From Jilunia laotingensis (GTDB taxonomy: Bacteria; Bacteroidota; Bacteroidia; Bacteroidales; Bacteroidaceae), in contig NZ_JACRTF010000001.1 in the NCBI RefSeq assembly GCF_014385165.1, forward strand, positions 1,426,001 to 1,490,000: a DNA stretch of 64,000 nucleotides, read 5' to 3'. How positions within the stretch are numbered: position 1 is the first letter of the stretch; each line of letters begins with the position of its first letter. Made by a program: the position numbers and the translations under genes. This document shows, one piece after another, positions 1 through 9,122 of the stretch. The notes under the pieces were generated by a model, which did no database searches, was not told where the DNA came from, and saw only the letters and a program-made list of their open reading frames with translations.

Positions 1-1001
1 AAGACGGCTCCTACAAAGACTTTTCCGTTATCATTGTGTACATTATCAGTCGGATCGACATAAGAGATATAACCATTGGCAGCATCCGCTACCACGGCAC
101 CATCAGGTTCGTGAAGTACGATGCCGGTAGCAACCGGAAGGACTTCCTTCAGATTTGTATAAGAAACCACTGTCTTATTCATATGTGAGCCTGCATCCAA
201 AGTGATCATACGAGTCTCGATGACGTCAGAATCTCTTTTAAGGGTCAATGGATTATAAACCAATTTCACGGTAAATCGCAACGGGCCATTGTCCAAAATA
301 TCCTGAGTAGCGTAACAATAGGGATAGACAATGGTATCGCCCAGCATTAAGGCAGATGCACCGGCACCCAATGTAGGTCCCACTTTGTAGCAATCCAAAC
401 CGTTGCCATGATCGACATGGTATGATATAGAACGGTAAAGTTCTTCGGCAGCTTCAGGATCTATCTTTCTAAGTTCCTCGATCTTAGCTCTTGCCTCAAC
501 ATTCAGTTCATCGGCATAACGGGCTTCTACCACAGGTTCCGTTGTATTGTACTTCGTCCAAATATCATAACCGAAAGCACGTTCTCCGGTTGTTTGCAGG
601 GCGGGACCATAGGTACGGAAAGCTACCAATTCGTTCTCCCATGCGACATCGTCCAGACGTTCGGGATAACAACGTCCAAATGTTTTTGTTTCAAAAATAA
701 CCGGTATCCCCGGTTGAATGGTATAAACCGCTGTTTCATTTGCCTGAACCGTAACCGGAAAAATAACCTTCTCATCATAAGTAATCTGGTAAGGGATCTG
801 CTGCCCGTCAGCATCCAATACAACGATCTGCGAGGTATCGGCCAATTGGAGTTTGGAATTCACATCTCCCATGGATACTTCGACCATTTCAGCCGCGCGT
901 TCGAATGCGGCAGGGTTAGTCACCGTCACGGTAACCGTTTTGTTCTCATTACAGGCAAAGCATATAAGAGCAATTGCAATAAAGAATAATAGTTTTTTCA
1001 T
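1..1001 (-). CDS. DUF4861-like lipoprotein, 3' end beyond window
   Basis: Open from an ATG at 1001 to the window edge: 333 codons without a stop, so the protein continues to the left. The N-terminus (MKKLLFFIAIALICFAC) is a lipoprotein signal with Cys about residue 17, so the product is probably membrane-anchored. The rest reads as the DUF4861 family, known in Bacteroidetes and often found near polysaccharide-degradation genes; I assign it from general resemblance (NKTVTVTVTNP start, later GNGLDCYKVGPTLGAGA and PLRFTVKLVYNPL segments). A perfect -7 box (TAAGTTTG, 1051-1058 on the minus strand) lies about 50 bases upstream. No catalytic function can be assigned from sequence alone. Confidence 0.75.
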   Translation of the reverse strand, partial: MKKLLFFIAIALICFACNENKTVTVTVTNPAAFERAAEMVEVSMGDVNSKLQLADTSQIVVLDADGQQIPYQITYDEKVIFPVTVQANETAVYTIQPGIPVIFETKTFGRCYPERLDDVAWENELVAFRTYGPALQTTGERAFGYDIWTKYNTTEPVVEARYADELNVEARAKIEELRKIDPEAAEELYRSISYHVDHGNGLDCYKVGPTLGAGASALMLGDTIVYPYCYATQDILDNGPLRFTVKLVYNPLTLKRDSDVIETRMITLDAGSHMNKTVVSYTNLKEVLPVATGIVLHEPDGAVVADAANGYISYVDPTDNVHNDNGKVFVGAV

Positions 1002-1177
1002 TCTTTCTTTTGTCATTAAACAGGATACGAACCAATAAACTGGAGTTCCGCAAACTTAAATAAAGGCTCAAAAATAGAAAAAGAAAACGGTATAACATTT
1101 CTTTTCGGCCTTTATTATATATCAATATGATCTGTAAATAGTTCACAGAGCTTTTATTCAGCAATCCAACCATCTCT

Positions 1178-1219
1178 AAAAAGAGAAATCACCCTCATTA
1201 CAATTGTAGCAAGGGTGAT
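1178..1219 (-). terminator. Intrinsic terminator after the HAF/Fn3 gene
   Basis: An 8-bp perfect stem (ATCACCCT 1188-1195 with AGGGTGAT 1212-1219) is followed on the minus strand by a T-rich stretch (TTTCTCTTTTT). It lies 77 bases after the stop of the 1297-4458 gene and ends that transcription unit before the DUF4861 gene. Confidence 0.75.
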
Positions 1220-1296
1220 CTCGTAAATACAAGGCTCTTTAAACAGCCTTCAATCAAAACATCAAAACAGCTTTAAACTATTCTCTATATCTAATA

Positions 1297-4200
1297 TTAC
1301 TTAATGACATTGATCTTAGCCGTTTTTTCGACACCATCCATTCGGATACTCAAGATATACATGCCAGCTTCCAAAGAAGATACGTTAAGTGTTTCCGTCT
1401 CAGAATAAGCCACTTGCTGTCCGGCCGTATTATATGCCTTAATAGACTCTACGTTGCCTCCTTCTACTTTCACATAGCTTGTAGCGGGGTTCGGGAATAC
1501 GCGAATCAATGCCACTTGGGCATTTTCGATACCATCCAGCATATCAAGCGTAAAGAATACTGCGTTTCCTTTTTTCTCGCCAACTACCGTATAAGTAACA
1601 TCCACATTAATCCGGTGGGTATCATTGTCTTTTACACCGAAATCATAAGTAAACTGAGTATCTGTAAGCAGAGCATCGTTCTTCTTCACACCGTCAATGC
1701 GCACATTATAACCTTCGATCGGAAGTTTACCTCCTTCGCTGGCGCTGATCACCATACCGATCATCCAGTTACCTGATACGGAATTCGATGCGAACACAGA
1801 GTTGAATGTCTCTCCTTCATTCGTTGAATACAAATCCGATACTCCGATAAACGGAACAAGACCGTCATGTCCGATCGGAGCTTCTTCCGGAGTCACATCG
1901 AAACAATCCAGAATCAGGTCATAATCTACTCCATCCTGAATGGTAAACGGTTTCTCCAATACAACAGTATTCCACTGGTTAAGGGTATAATTTTCAACAT
2001 ACTGATTGCAAACTTCCTTTCCATTTTCATCAATCATGAATGTAAAATCAGCATCTGTCAACGGATAAAAACGCAATGCTTTCACCTCATAACCGGCATA
2101 ACCTTCCAATTTATTCTTATCATAGACAGCTTTGACCATGTAATTATAATTGTTCTGCTTAGGTCCGGTCAGTCCACCTTTCATCGCATCACCGGAGTAA
2201 GTAATAAATGTTTCGTCATTATCAATAGGAGCTTCCCATTTTGCAATAATCTTAGAATCAGAATCGTCTGACTTGGTGACATTGACACTTAAGATTGATT
2301 TATAAACTTTCTCGTTTTTCTCAATTGAAAGTTCAGTAGCGACTTTGTCTGAAACCTTTCCGTTGGCATAAGCAGCTTCTACTTCATAAGTATACGTACC
2401 GTCCGGTTGAGCAGCCAAAGTATAGGTGCAGTCCTGAGCAGAACCAACCTTTGTACCGTTCACATACACATTATACTGGTTGACTTTATCAATGTTTTCG
2501 TCCACATTCTCCGGTGACAAAATCATACTAATGCCCCATGAAATGGAAAAGTCATAGCCATTCTTCAAGGATTCTTCATAAAGTGAATAGAAATCTTTTT
2601 CTCCGTCCTGACGTACTAAATCACTATATCCCGGTACAGGATTACCATATACCAGTCCCATCACATTATAACTGTCCGCTTTTGAGGGTACGGCTACTTT
2701 AATTGCTATATAAACATCGCCATTAGCCGGAATGGCTACAGCCTTATTCAGTTTAATATTATTCTCCTGTCCGTATTTCAACTCTGAAGTTACTTCTTCA
2801 GAATGGATCAACTCATCGTTATTATAAATATTGATTGTCCATTTGTCTTGACGAGTCATCGGATAGAACGATACGCTAGTAATCTTATAGCCTTTGTACA
2901 ATGACATCTCCTCCTGACCGTAACGAATAGCCGATTCGAAAGAAACGTTACCACCACCAAAGCCAGTCATGTCTTTTCCAAGCTCATAATACTTCTTAGT
3001 AATAAGATTGCTCATCGGTGCGCTCCAAAGCAAATATGCGTCATTCAATCCACGCTGTCTTGCAAACAGGTTATAAGGTGACTCGATCTTCTTATCAACA
3101 AGTGTAATTGTCGTTTCCTCAGATTTTACAGATTCAGTATCTGCATACACTGCGGTTACGGCATAATTATAAGTTTCTTTACTCAAATTAGAATCGACAA
3201 AACGAGTATCTGTCAGAAGAGTAGTGTTAACTTTCGTCCCATTGCGATAAACATTATATCCCTTCACTCCTTCTTCGTTGGCCAACGGTGCTTTCCAAGT
3301 CAGTTTAGTTGCATAAATACCATCCAACTGCTCACATTTGAGCGTAACCGGTTCACGAGTCGTAACATTCTCATCCAATTTGACGATCATTGGACGAGCA
3401 TCATAATTTGCATCATAAAACATCATTGCAAATGTTTTGCCATCTTCTGATATTCCCACACACGTTGAAATAAAATAGGAACCTTCAAGCTCCGGGTTAG
3501 GAAGAACGATGCCGTCTTTCGAAAAGTCAACTCCTTTTTCTTTCAGATAATCTTCCAGTTTACCGGTTACTCCATCTTTGTAAATAATGGCATATTGATT
3601 AGAGCCGAACTCACCAGTGGATTCATAACCGACAATTGTTCGGTCATTTGTCATAGAATACAGATCAAAATTCCAAGTGTCATCAGATAAGGAAGGGACT
3701 TCTGACTTTTCTCCTGTCTCCAGATTATAAATATTCTGATCATATAAAACTAGCTTTTCATCGGGAGAAAGTGCTTTTGCAGAACGCCAGAAATTTCCAT
3801 CTTCTTCCGGACAGAGGTAGAGTGGTTCCTTTCCATCCTGCCAAAGAACCGGAACACGTGTACCGGCTGAAATCTTAGTATAACACCAACCACCGGCAAC
3901 TTTACCGTCATTGCTGACTGTTAAAACCGATCCTTCGTACCCATTATCAAAGTTCTTGTAAACCTTGCCGTCTTTCCATACAACCGGTGTAAATTTATGA
4001 TCCTTAGAGTATAAAGCTCCACCTATGTATTCACCATTACGGCTGATGCAATAAGCCATTCCACCGTAATCGGGATGATCAATGATACCATCACCAAGTG
4101 TTTCAAGGAGATGCCATTTTCCATCTTTCCAATATCCCGCTGTAGCAATTGGTGCTTTATTCACACTAACTTCCTTGCTGGGGAATGTTCCGACAACAAC

Positions 4201-4458
4201 TCCATTATCCGAAACTTTAAACGCGGTAGTTTCATCGTTTCCTTCACTAAGCAAATTAATCTCATTGGTCATTAGATTCCAGCGAAAAGCAAACATAGCA
4301 GAAGCCCCGTTACTAAAAGCTCCACAAGCCCATTTTCCGTTTGGTGAAAGACAGGTTAACTGGTAATCTGTAATTCCATACATTATTAACGGTTTAGATT
4401 GCGCAAAGCCACCGATTGTCAGCAGCAGAACAAATAACACCAAATAGCATCTCTTCAT
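1297..4458 (-). CDS. Secreted HAF-repeat/fibronectin-III protein with C-terminal sorting-type tail
   Basis: 1053 residues from the ATG at 4458. I preferred this start over upstream in-frame codons because it gives a clean signal peptide (MKRCYLVLFVLLLTIGGFAQ) 17 bases after the upstream gene. Residues about 25-370 carry repeated short strands of the type GYWKDGKWHLLE and VVWKDGKVY with PNGKWACG-like motifs, as in HAF extracellular repeats forming a propeller. Fn3-like segments follow (KGYNVYRNGTKV; YNVYVNGTKVGSA) alternating with two jelly-roll/choice-of-anchor regions. The last ~75 residues (FPNPATSYVKV ... GMYILSIRMDG) match the type IX secretion tail. Probably cotranscribed with the Omp28-like gene before it. 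Substrate or partner is unknown. Confidence 0.8.
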   Translation of the reverse strand: MKRCYLVLFVLLLTIGGFAQSKPLIMYGITDYQLTCLSPNGKWACGAFSNGASAMFAFRWNLMTNEINLLSEGNDETTAFKVSDNGVVVGTFPSKEVSVNKAPIATAGYWKDGKWHLLETLGDGIIDHPDYGGMAYCISRNGEYIGGALYSKDHKFTPVVWKDGKVYKNFDNGYEGSVLTVSNDGKVAGGWCYTKISAGTRVPVLWQDGKEPLYLCPEEDGNFWRSAKALSPDEKLVLYDQNIYNLETGEKSEVPSLSDDTWNFDLYSMTNDRTIVGYESTGEFGSNQYAIIYKDGVTGKLEDYLKEKGVDFSKDGIVLPNPELEGSYFISTCVGISEDGKTFAMMFYDANYDARPMIVKLDENVTTREPVTLKCEQLDGIYATKLTWKAPLANEEGVKGYNVYRNGTKVNTTLLTDTRFVDSNLSKETYNYAVTAVYADTESVKSEETTITLVDKKIESPYNLFARQRGLNDAYLLWSAPMSNLITKKYYELGKDMTGFGGGNVSFESAIRYGQEEMSLYKGYKITSVSFYPMTRQDKWTINIYNNDELIHSEEVTSELKYGQENNIKLNKAVAIPANGDVYIAIKVAVPSKADSYNVMGLVYGNPVPGYSDLVRQDGEKDFYSLYEESLKNGYDFSISWGISMILSPENVDENIDKVNQYNVYVNGTKVGSAQDCTYTLAAQPDGTYTYEVEAAYANGKVSDKVATELSIEKNEKVYKSILSVNVTKSDDSDSKIIAKWEAPIDNDETFITYSGDAMKGGLTGPKQNNYNYMVKAVYDKNKLEGYAGYEVKALRFYPLTDADFTFMIDENGKEVCNQYVENYTLNQWNTVVLEKPFTIQDGVDYDLILDCFDVTPEEAPIGHDGLVPFIGVSDLYSTNEGETFNSVFASNSVSGNWMIGMVISASEGGKLPIEGYNVRIDGVKKNDALLTDTQFTYDFGVKDNDTHRINVDVTYTVVGEKKGNAVFFTLDMLDGIENAQVALIRVFPNPATSYVKVEGGNVESIKAYNTAGQQVAYSETETLNVSSLEAGMYILSIRMDGVEKTAKINVIK

Positions 4459-4475
4459 AATTCGTATTATTAAAA

Positions 4476-6332
4476 TTAATATAACATTATCTTTTGTGTA
4501 ATATAAAAATTCAATTGGTTGACCTTCATCAGGTAACAACCCTTATATTGAGGATACTGAACCGTAACAACGGAGGATTCGGCAGTTCCTGTCTGTCTCT
4601 CGACCACTCTCCCATCCAAACTGATCAGTTCGATGGTATAGGGTGCCTGATCCGCAAAACGGATATTATAAGAGGTACCACTATTTTTGAAGACTGTAAT
4701 TCTTTTCTCATCATTCCGGGCAGGCTCCCCTATTCCCGAAACCGGAGAAGGAATATCTGAACGAGTGGCATTCAAAACTACTCCGGTAAGCGTATTCATC
4801 ACAAATGCAACTGCAAAAAGATTATCTGACTGAACAAATTCCTCCGGAATGGTCAATGAATGCGTAAAGTCATAATTCGTTCCGGTTTCAATCTGTTCTG
4901 GCAAACTGCTTTCCACACCTTTGAAAGCTGTACTACCTTCCCGGCATACATTATGATATACCTGTATATCTCCCGGAATACTATAAGGCAAAAAATAGTA
5001 TTCACCATTCTGTAACAGAGAGGAAGAATTCTTTTGGACTACCCCTTGCACACTCTTTTCAATGATGGCATATCCAAGTTTGTATAATCCGGAAGCATTA
5101 TCGTAAGCCTTTGCAAATTCAGTTTGTGTGTGAATAGTCAGAAGACTGTTATCCTCTTCCGAACGTTCTACCTGCATATCGATTTTTGCAGTAGTTGGCG
5201 CAAGCAAAGCTTCTTGCAAAACCTTATCATTATTCATGGAATTCTGCACATAGTCTTTCATGCGATTGTAGATGAATGAAGGATAACCCTGCAACCAACG
5301 GGATATTCCCGTCAGATAGGGAGTACATTCGATAGGGTCGTAGGCATGAACCTCAAGAACAATAGCTTCGTCATGATACCTGTCCTTCAACCGATTCGAT
5401 ACAGGAATAGCTGTGGGGCAACTATTACACCAATTTGCTGTCGCCTTTTCCGCAAGCAAAGTACGTGGGTAATAAGAGCAAATGATACTATCCTCACAGA
5501 GGGAATAGATACTGCCATCACCCATCTCAGCTTCTAACTTATAGCCTGACACTTCATTTACAACCACAGGAATCTGAAAGTTAAACTCAACCTCCTCATC
5601 AGGTTGTAAAGAGACCTTTTCATAAACTTGACTATATGTATCCTGTGCCGTTATACAATTTATCTTCTTTAATTCAACCGGTTTTCCCGTATTCCGTATC
5701 TTGCCATGTACGGGTGCCGTACCCGTATCACCTGAAAAACGCTTGGATTCATCGGTCGTTTCAAAAGCAACATCCGATAAATCTCCTACATAAAGATTGT
5801 CTATGGCTAAGATAAATTTCTTCTTACTGGTACATACGAATGCTATATGTACATTCTGATGGGCATATGATGCCAAAGAAACCACGTGAGTCTTCCAATG
5901 ATAACTTTCCTGATCTATAGAAAGTAGTTCCTTAAAACTATCAAGAGCTGTCCCTGTTGTCGAGATCATTACTTTATAGTTTTCCCTATAATCATAATGG
6001 ACAGACTTCGCCTCCCATCTCAAATAAGCATTCTCCGAGTTTAATTGTATACCCGGGGTGATCATCCAATTGTCCGAAGGAAGATCATAATTACAACGTG
6101 AAAAGCTAAAAGCAGCATAATTACCTTTTTCGTCTATCTGGTTTGCAGACCAGCTACCGCTCAAATCAACTTTCTGGTAAACGCTGGCATTAACAGGAGT
6201 TTCATCATTGTCAATCAACGTAAAGTCATTGGGAATCCCGCTATCGAAATTTGTCTGAAGATATGTATTGCTTTGTCCATGTACGGTCAAACAAGAACAT
6301 ACCGCAATAATACTTAATAATTTTTTATTCAT
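4476..6332 (-). CDS. Omp28-like secreted protein with CxxC thioredoxin-type motif
   Basis: 618 residues with a signal peptide (MNKKLLSIIAVCSCLTVHGQ). Residues about 25-190 look like a choice-of-anchor/MAM-type jelly roll (FDSGIPNDFTL ... DNWMITPGI ... AIDNLYVGD). The middle has the Omp28 signature LLAEKATANWCNSCPTA with cysteines 302 and 305 arranged as CxxC, as in a thioredoxin fold. The C-terminus (GRVVERQTG ... GCYLMKVNQ) resembles the sorting tail but ends IMLY, a weaker match. It lies 17 bases upstream of the HAF/Fn3 gene, so the two are probably one operon. A paralogue is at 13212-15071. Redox activity is possible but not shown; Omp28 proteins are otherwise known as surface adhesins. 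Confidence 0.75.
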   Translation of the reverse strand: MNKKLLSIIAVCSCLTVHGQSNTYLQTNFDSGIPNDFTLIDNDETPVNASVYQKVDLSGSWSANQIDEKGNYAAFSFSRCNYDLPSDNWMITPGIQLNSENAYLRWEAKSVHYDYRENYKVMISTTGTALDSFKELLSIDQESYHWKTHVVSLASYAHQNVHIAFVCTSKKKFILAIDNLYVGDLSDVAFETTDESKRFSGDTGTAPVHGKIRNTGKPVELKKINCITAQDTYSQVYEKVSLQPDEEVEFNFQIPVVVNEVSGYKLEAEMGDGSIYSLCEDSIICSYYPRTLLAEKATANWCNSCPTAIPVSNRLKDRYHDEAIVLEVHAYDPIECTPYLTGISRWLQGYPSFIYNRMKDYVQNSMNNDKVLQEALLAPTTAKIDMQVERSEEDNSLLTIHTQTEFAKAYDNASGLYKLGYAIIEKSVQGVVQKNSSSLLQNGEYYFLPYSIPGDIQVYHNVCREGSTAFKGVESSLPEQIETGTNYDFTHSLTIPEEFVQSDNLFAVAFVMNTLTGVVLNATRSDIPSPVSGIGEPARNDEKRITVFKNSGTSYNIRFADQAPYTIELISLDGRVVERQTGTAESSVVTVQYPQYKGCYLMKVNQLNFYITQKIMLY

Positions 6333-6369
6333 AAATCAGGGATCTTTTGTTTAGAATCAAAACAGGAAG

Positions 6370-6406
6370 AAGAAAAAGAGTATGTCCCATTTCCGGACAT
6401 ACTCTT
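6370..6406 (-). terminator. Hairpin terminator or attenuator between two secreted-protein genes
   Basis: A perfect 12-bp stem (AAGAGTATGTCC 6376-6387 with GGACATACTCTT 6395-6406) is followed on the minus strand by TTTTCTTCTTCC. It sits between the propeller/YD gene (stop at 6425) and the Omp28-like gene (start 6332). The 45 bases left before that start hold no clear promoter, so partial read-through is the likely way the downstream pair is expressed. Confidence 0.7.
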
Positions 6407-6424
6407 AGAACAAGCATGCAAAAG

Positions 6425-8965
6425 TTATTTAATCAGTTTAATAACATATGTCTTACCGTCACAAACGACTTTTGCCAGATAGATACCTTTATCCAATGTA
6501 GAAAGATCGACCGTCTTCACATTCTGATAACTGTTCAATACAGCACCATTCAAAGCAATAATTTCAACAGAAGCATTTTCATTATTGATTGTTATCTGGT
6601 TACCGTTTACTTGGATAAGATCATTGATTCCATTCTCTTCAAGACCTTGGATATCGGAAATAGAAACAACTTTCGGCTCGGATTTTACTTTACCAAACTT
6701 GAATATGGATTGGATGGTAATTTCTTTACTTGTTGAAGTTTCTGAAGATGCATCGCCAAATGTAACATCATAGCTAGTTGCCGTCAAATCTTCTTCACCC
6801 AGATTTTCAGGCATTGCAAAGCCTTTGACAAATACATTATATTTTTGGAATCCTAACTCAGCAGGCAAATTTTCAGGTTCATCCCAAGCTATTTTTACTT
6901 TATAAAGTCCATCTTCCGTGACATGAGAAACATAGTGTATGTTTGTTACAGCAGGTAATTCAACATATACTTTTTGCTGTGCAACATTGGAAACATTGAA
7001 AGCTTGCTCTTCATCCCCCAGTTCGGAAAGCAATATAGTTTGTACGAAATAGTCATAAAGACCATTCTTTACTTCACGATCGACATATGAAATCGTTTGT
7101 GTATCCGGATCGTAAGCACCCTGATCAGACGGAAGAACGCGAGCTACGAACATACCGTGACGATATACGTCAAAAGCCATGCTGCCACTTGACGGAACAT
7201 TCGGTAAAGTAAACGTTAGTTTCACGGTATTGATTTCATCAGGAACCAATGCTAAAGACAATTCCGTAGCAAACAATGAGCTATATTCTGAGGACTCGGT
7301 AACGGTATATTGAGTTTGGCCAATCCATTTTCCATCAGAATATGAAAATACCTCTCTTTTTATACGGTTCGGATTATCATCATCAAGCGAATAAACTGTT
7401 TTCTGATTATCTTGTTCTTCGTATGTTTCACCTACTTTCTTTATCTTCTTCTGTTCATACAATACCAAACGACCCTCTTCGTAAGTCCAATATTCAGCTT
7501 TCTGCAAAGTCTCACCACTTATGTCATATTTTTTAGTACTTATCTTATTATTATCAGCATCATACGTTACATAAGAAAGACTCTTATAGCTTTCAAACGC
7601 TCCGTCACTTTTTATCGTTTGCGGACAGTTCGGTGCTTTGAAATCTGAATATTCATTAGACTCCATTACATAGTAATCTCCTTCGTACTCATCATAACGA
7701 TCCGGATTCCATCTGATCTTCTTAACAAGATTGTTGGCATCATCATATTCATAAGAAATATACACACCACTATTCACAGTAGTTTCTTTAACCAATCGAC
7801 CTGCATCGTCATATTCATAAGCAACCGTATCGGTAGAAGCTTTAAATGCAAGATCTTCACCATCATAAAGTCCGTATTGTTCAGAACTGGTTTGGATCAA
7901 TTGTTTTTCATCATTGTAGATATAAGTAGTATATCTTGAAATCTGCCAATCACTTTGTCCCAATAGTTTGCCATACATACATTTACGGATCGGGTTGTTA
8001 TTAGCATCATAATAGGTAACATTTCTTCCGGTAAGCTGTCCTTCTTCTTCACCCAAAATGTCTCCCCATGTTTCTTCCACACTTACTCTTGTCACGGGAA
8101 CGGATGGATCGGGTTCATCACCACCACCGGCAACGCCATCAGCGGACGATGCGGTAAAACAGAGACCTACCAATGCTGTTTTCGGCAGTTTTGTTTCCGA
8201 TACAGTCATTGTTCCTTTTACAGGATCAATAGTAGCGAAACTTGCACCTGAAATGAAATAAAGCTTACCTTCATTAAAATCCGATGTATATGAATAGGAA
8301 GAACCTACTGTGCCGATCGCATGATACAATTCTTTAGCTTCCTTTTTTACCGGGTCGATGAGATAGAGGGATACATCCATTTTACCATCCTCATTCTTTT
8401 CCAATGCCACACCGTACAATTTCTGATCACCGTCCGTAGCGATACCGGCAATCTGAACATTTGGAATATCAAAAACCGAAGTAAGCTCACCGGTTCCGGC
8501 ATTGATCGATGAAAGGGTTGTGTAAGCTTCTTTACCAGAAACGTATTGAACACCATATAATACTTTGCTTGATGCGATGTAGGCCATGTCATCCAAAGTA
8601 GAATAATTGTCACTCAATTTAGTTCTCGCACCTGTAGCGAAATTTAATGTACAGAATGTACTTTCGGTATCATATTCCGACTTACACATTGCATAATACT
8701 TATCATCAGCGCTTGTTCCTGCCTGAACAAAAACAGCTTCTTCACCATATTGCCCGTCAAAAGGGTCTATCCTGAATACGACATCTTTCACCGTAGCAGG
8801 ATCGGTAGTGTCGAAAGCAAAGACACATCCGTTAAACCCGTTTCCTTCATCCCAGGAATTTGTCGTTTCTTTCAGGGCAACATAAGCAGTTGTCTGAGCT
8901 ACCACATTCATTGCTATTCCTAATAAAAGAAGAGCAACACTAAAAATTCGGTAATCTTTTTTCAT
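6425..8965 (-). CDS. Secreted beta-propeller/YD-repeat/Fn3 protein with C-terminal sorting-type tail
   Basis: 846 residues with signal peptide MKKDYRIFSVALLLLGIAMNVVAQ. Residues about 25-285 carry propeller-like blades (MAYIASSKVLYGVQ; IAGIATDGDQKLYGVAL; EGKLYFISGASFATIDP). After a Gly/Asp/Pro linker, residues 300-540 hold YD/RHS-like repeats (YYDANNNPIRK; YEYDDAGRLVKE; YEYDDANNLVKK; YVTYDADNNK). Fn3-like strands follow, and the last 70 residues (IEIIALNGAVLNSYQ ... GIYLAKVVCDG) form the sorting-type tail. No RHS toxin core or protease motif is present, so I read it as a surface structural or binding protein. A near-consensus -7 box (CATATTTG, 9015-9022) lies upstream. Role unknown. Confidence 0.75.
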   Translation of the reverse strand: MKKDYRIFSVALLLLGIAMNVVAQTTAYVALKETTNSWDEGNGFNGCVFAFDTTDPATVKDVVFRIDPFDGQYGEEAVFVQAGTSADDKYYAMCKSEYDTESTFCTLNFATGARTKLSDNYSTLDDMAYIASSKVLYGVQYVSGKEAYTTLSSINAGTGELTSVFDIPNVQIAGIATDGDQKLYGVALEKNEDGKMDVSLYLIDPVKKEAKELYHAIGTVGSSYSYTSDFNEGKLYFISGASFATIDPVKGTMTVSETKLPKTALVGLCFTASSADGVAGGGDEPDPSVPVTRVSVEETWGDILGEEEGQLTGRNVTYYDANNNPIRKCMYGKLLGQSDWQISRYTTYIYNDEKQLIQTSSEQYGLYDGEDLAFKASTDTVAYEYDDAGRLVKETTVNSGVYISYEYDDANNLVKKIRWNPDRYDEYEGDYYVMESNEYSDFKAPNCPQTIKSDGAFESYKSLSYVTYDADNNKISTKKYDISGETLQKAEYWTYEEGRLVLYEQKKIKKVGETYEEQDNQKTVYSLDDDNPNRIKREVFSYSDGKWIGQTQYTVTESSEYSSLFATELSLALVPDEINTVKLTFTLPNVPSSGSMAFDVYRHGMFVARVLPSDQGAYDPDTQTISYVDREVKNGLYDYFVQTILLSELGDEEQAFNVSNVAQQKVYVELPAVTNIHYVSHVTEDGLYKVKIAWDEPENLPAELGFQKYNVFVKGFAMPENLGEEDLTATSYDVTFGDASSETSTSKEITIQSIFKFGKVKSEPKVVSISDIQGLEENGINDLIQVNGNQITINNENASVEIIALNGAVLNSYQNVKTVDLSTLDKGIYLAKVVCDGKTYVIKLIK

Positions 8966-9122
8966 AATCCAATGATTCTTTAAAAACGCAAAATAGAATT
9001 AATAACCTCAATTGCAAATATGAACAAAACAATTTAATTTTTTGTCCAAAAACTGCCTCTTGTGGTTCAGAATCATGATTATGTATTCATAATGGAGGCA
9101 AAATAATAAAAATGAATTCGGA

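Noticed and set aside
6425..8965. RHS toxin
   Set aside because: The YD-like repeats are few, and there is no RHS core motif, no hypervariable C-terminal toxin and no immunity gene; the protein ends in a sorting-type tail.
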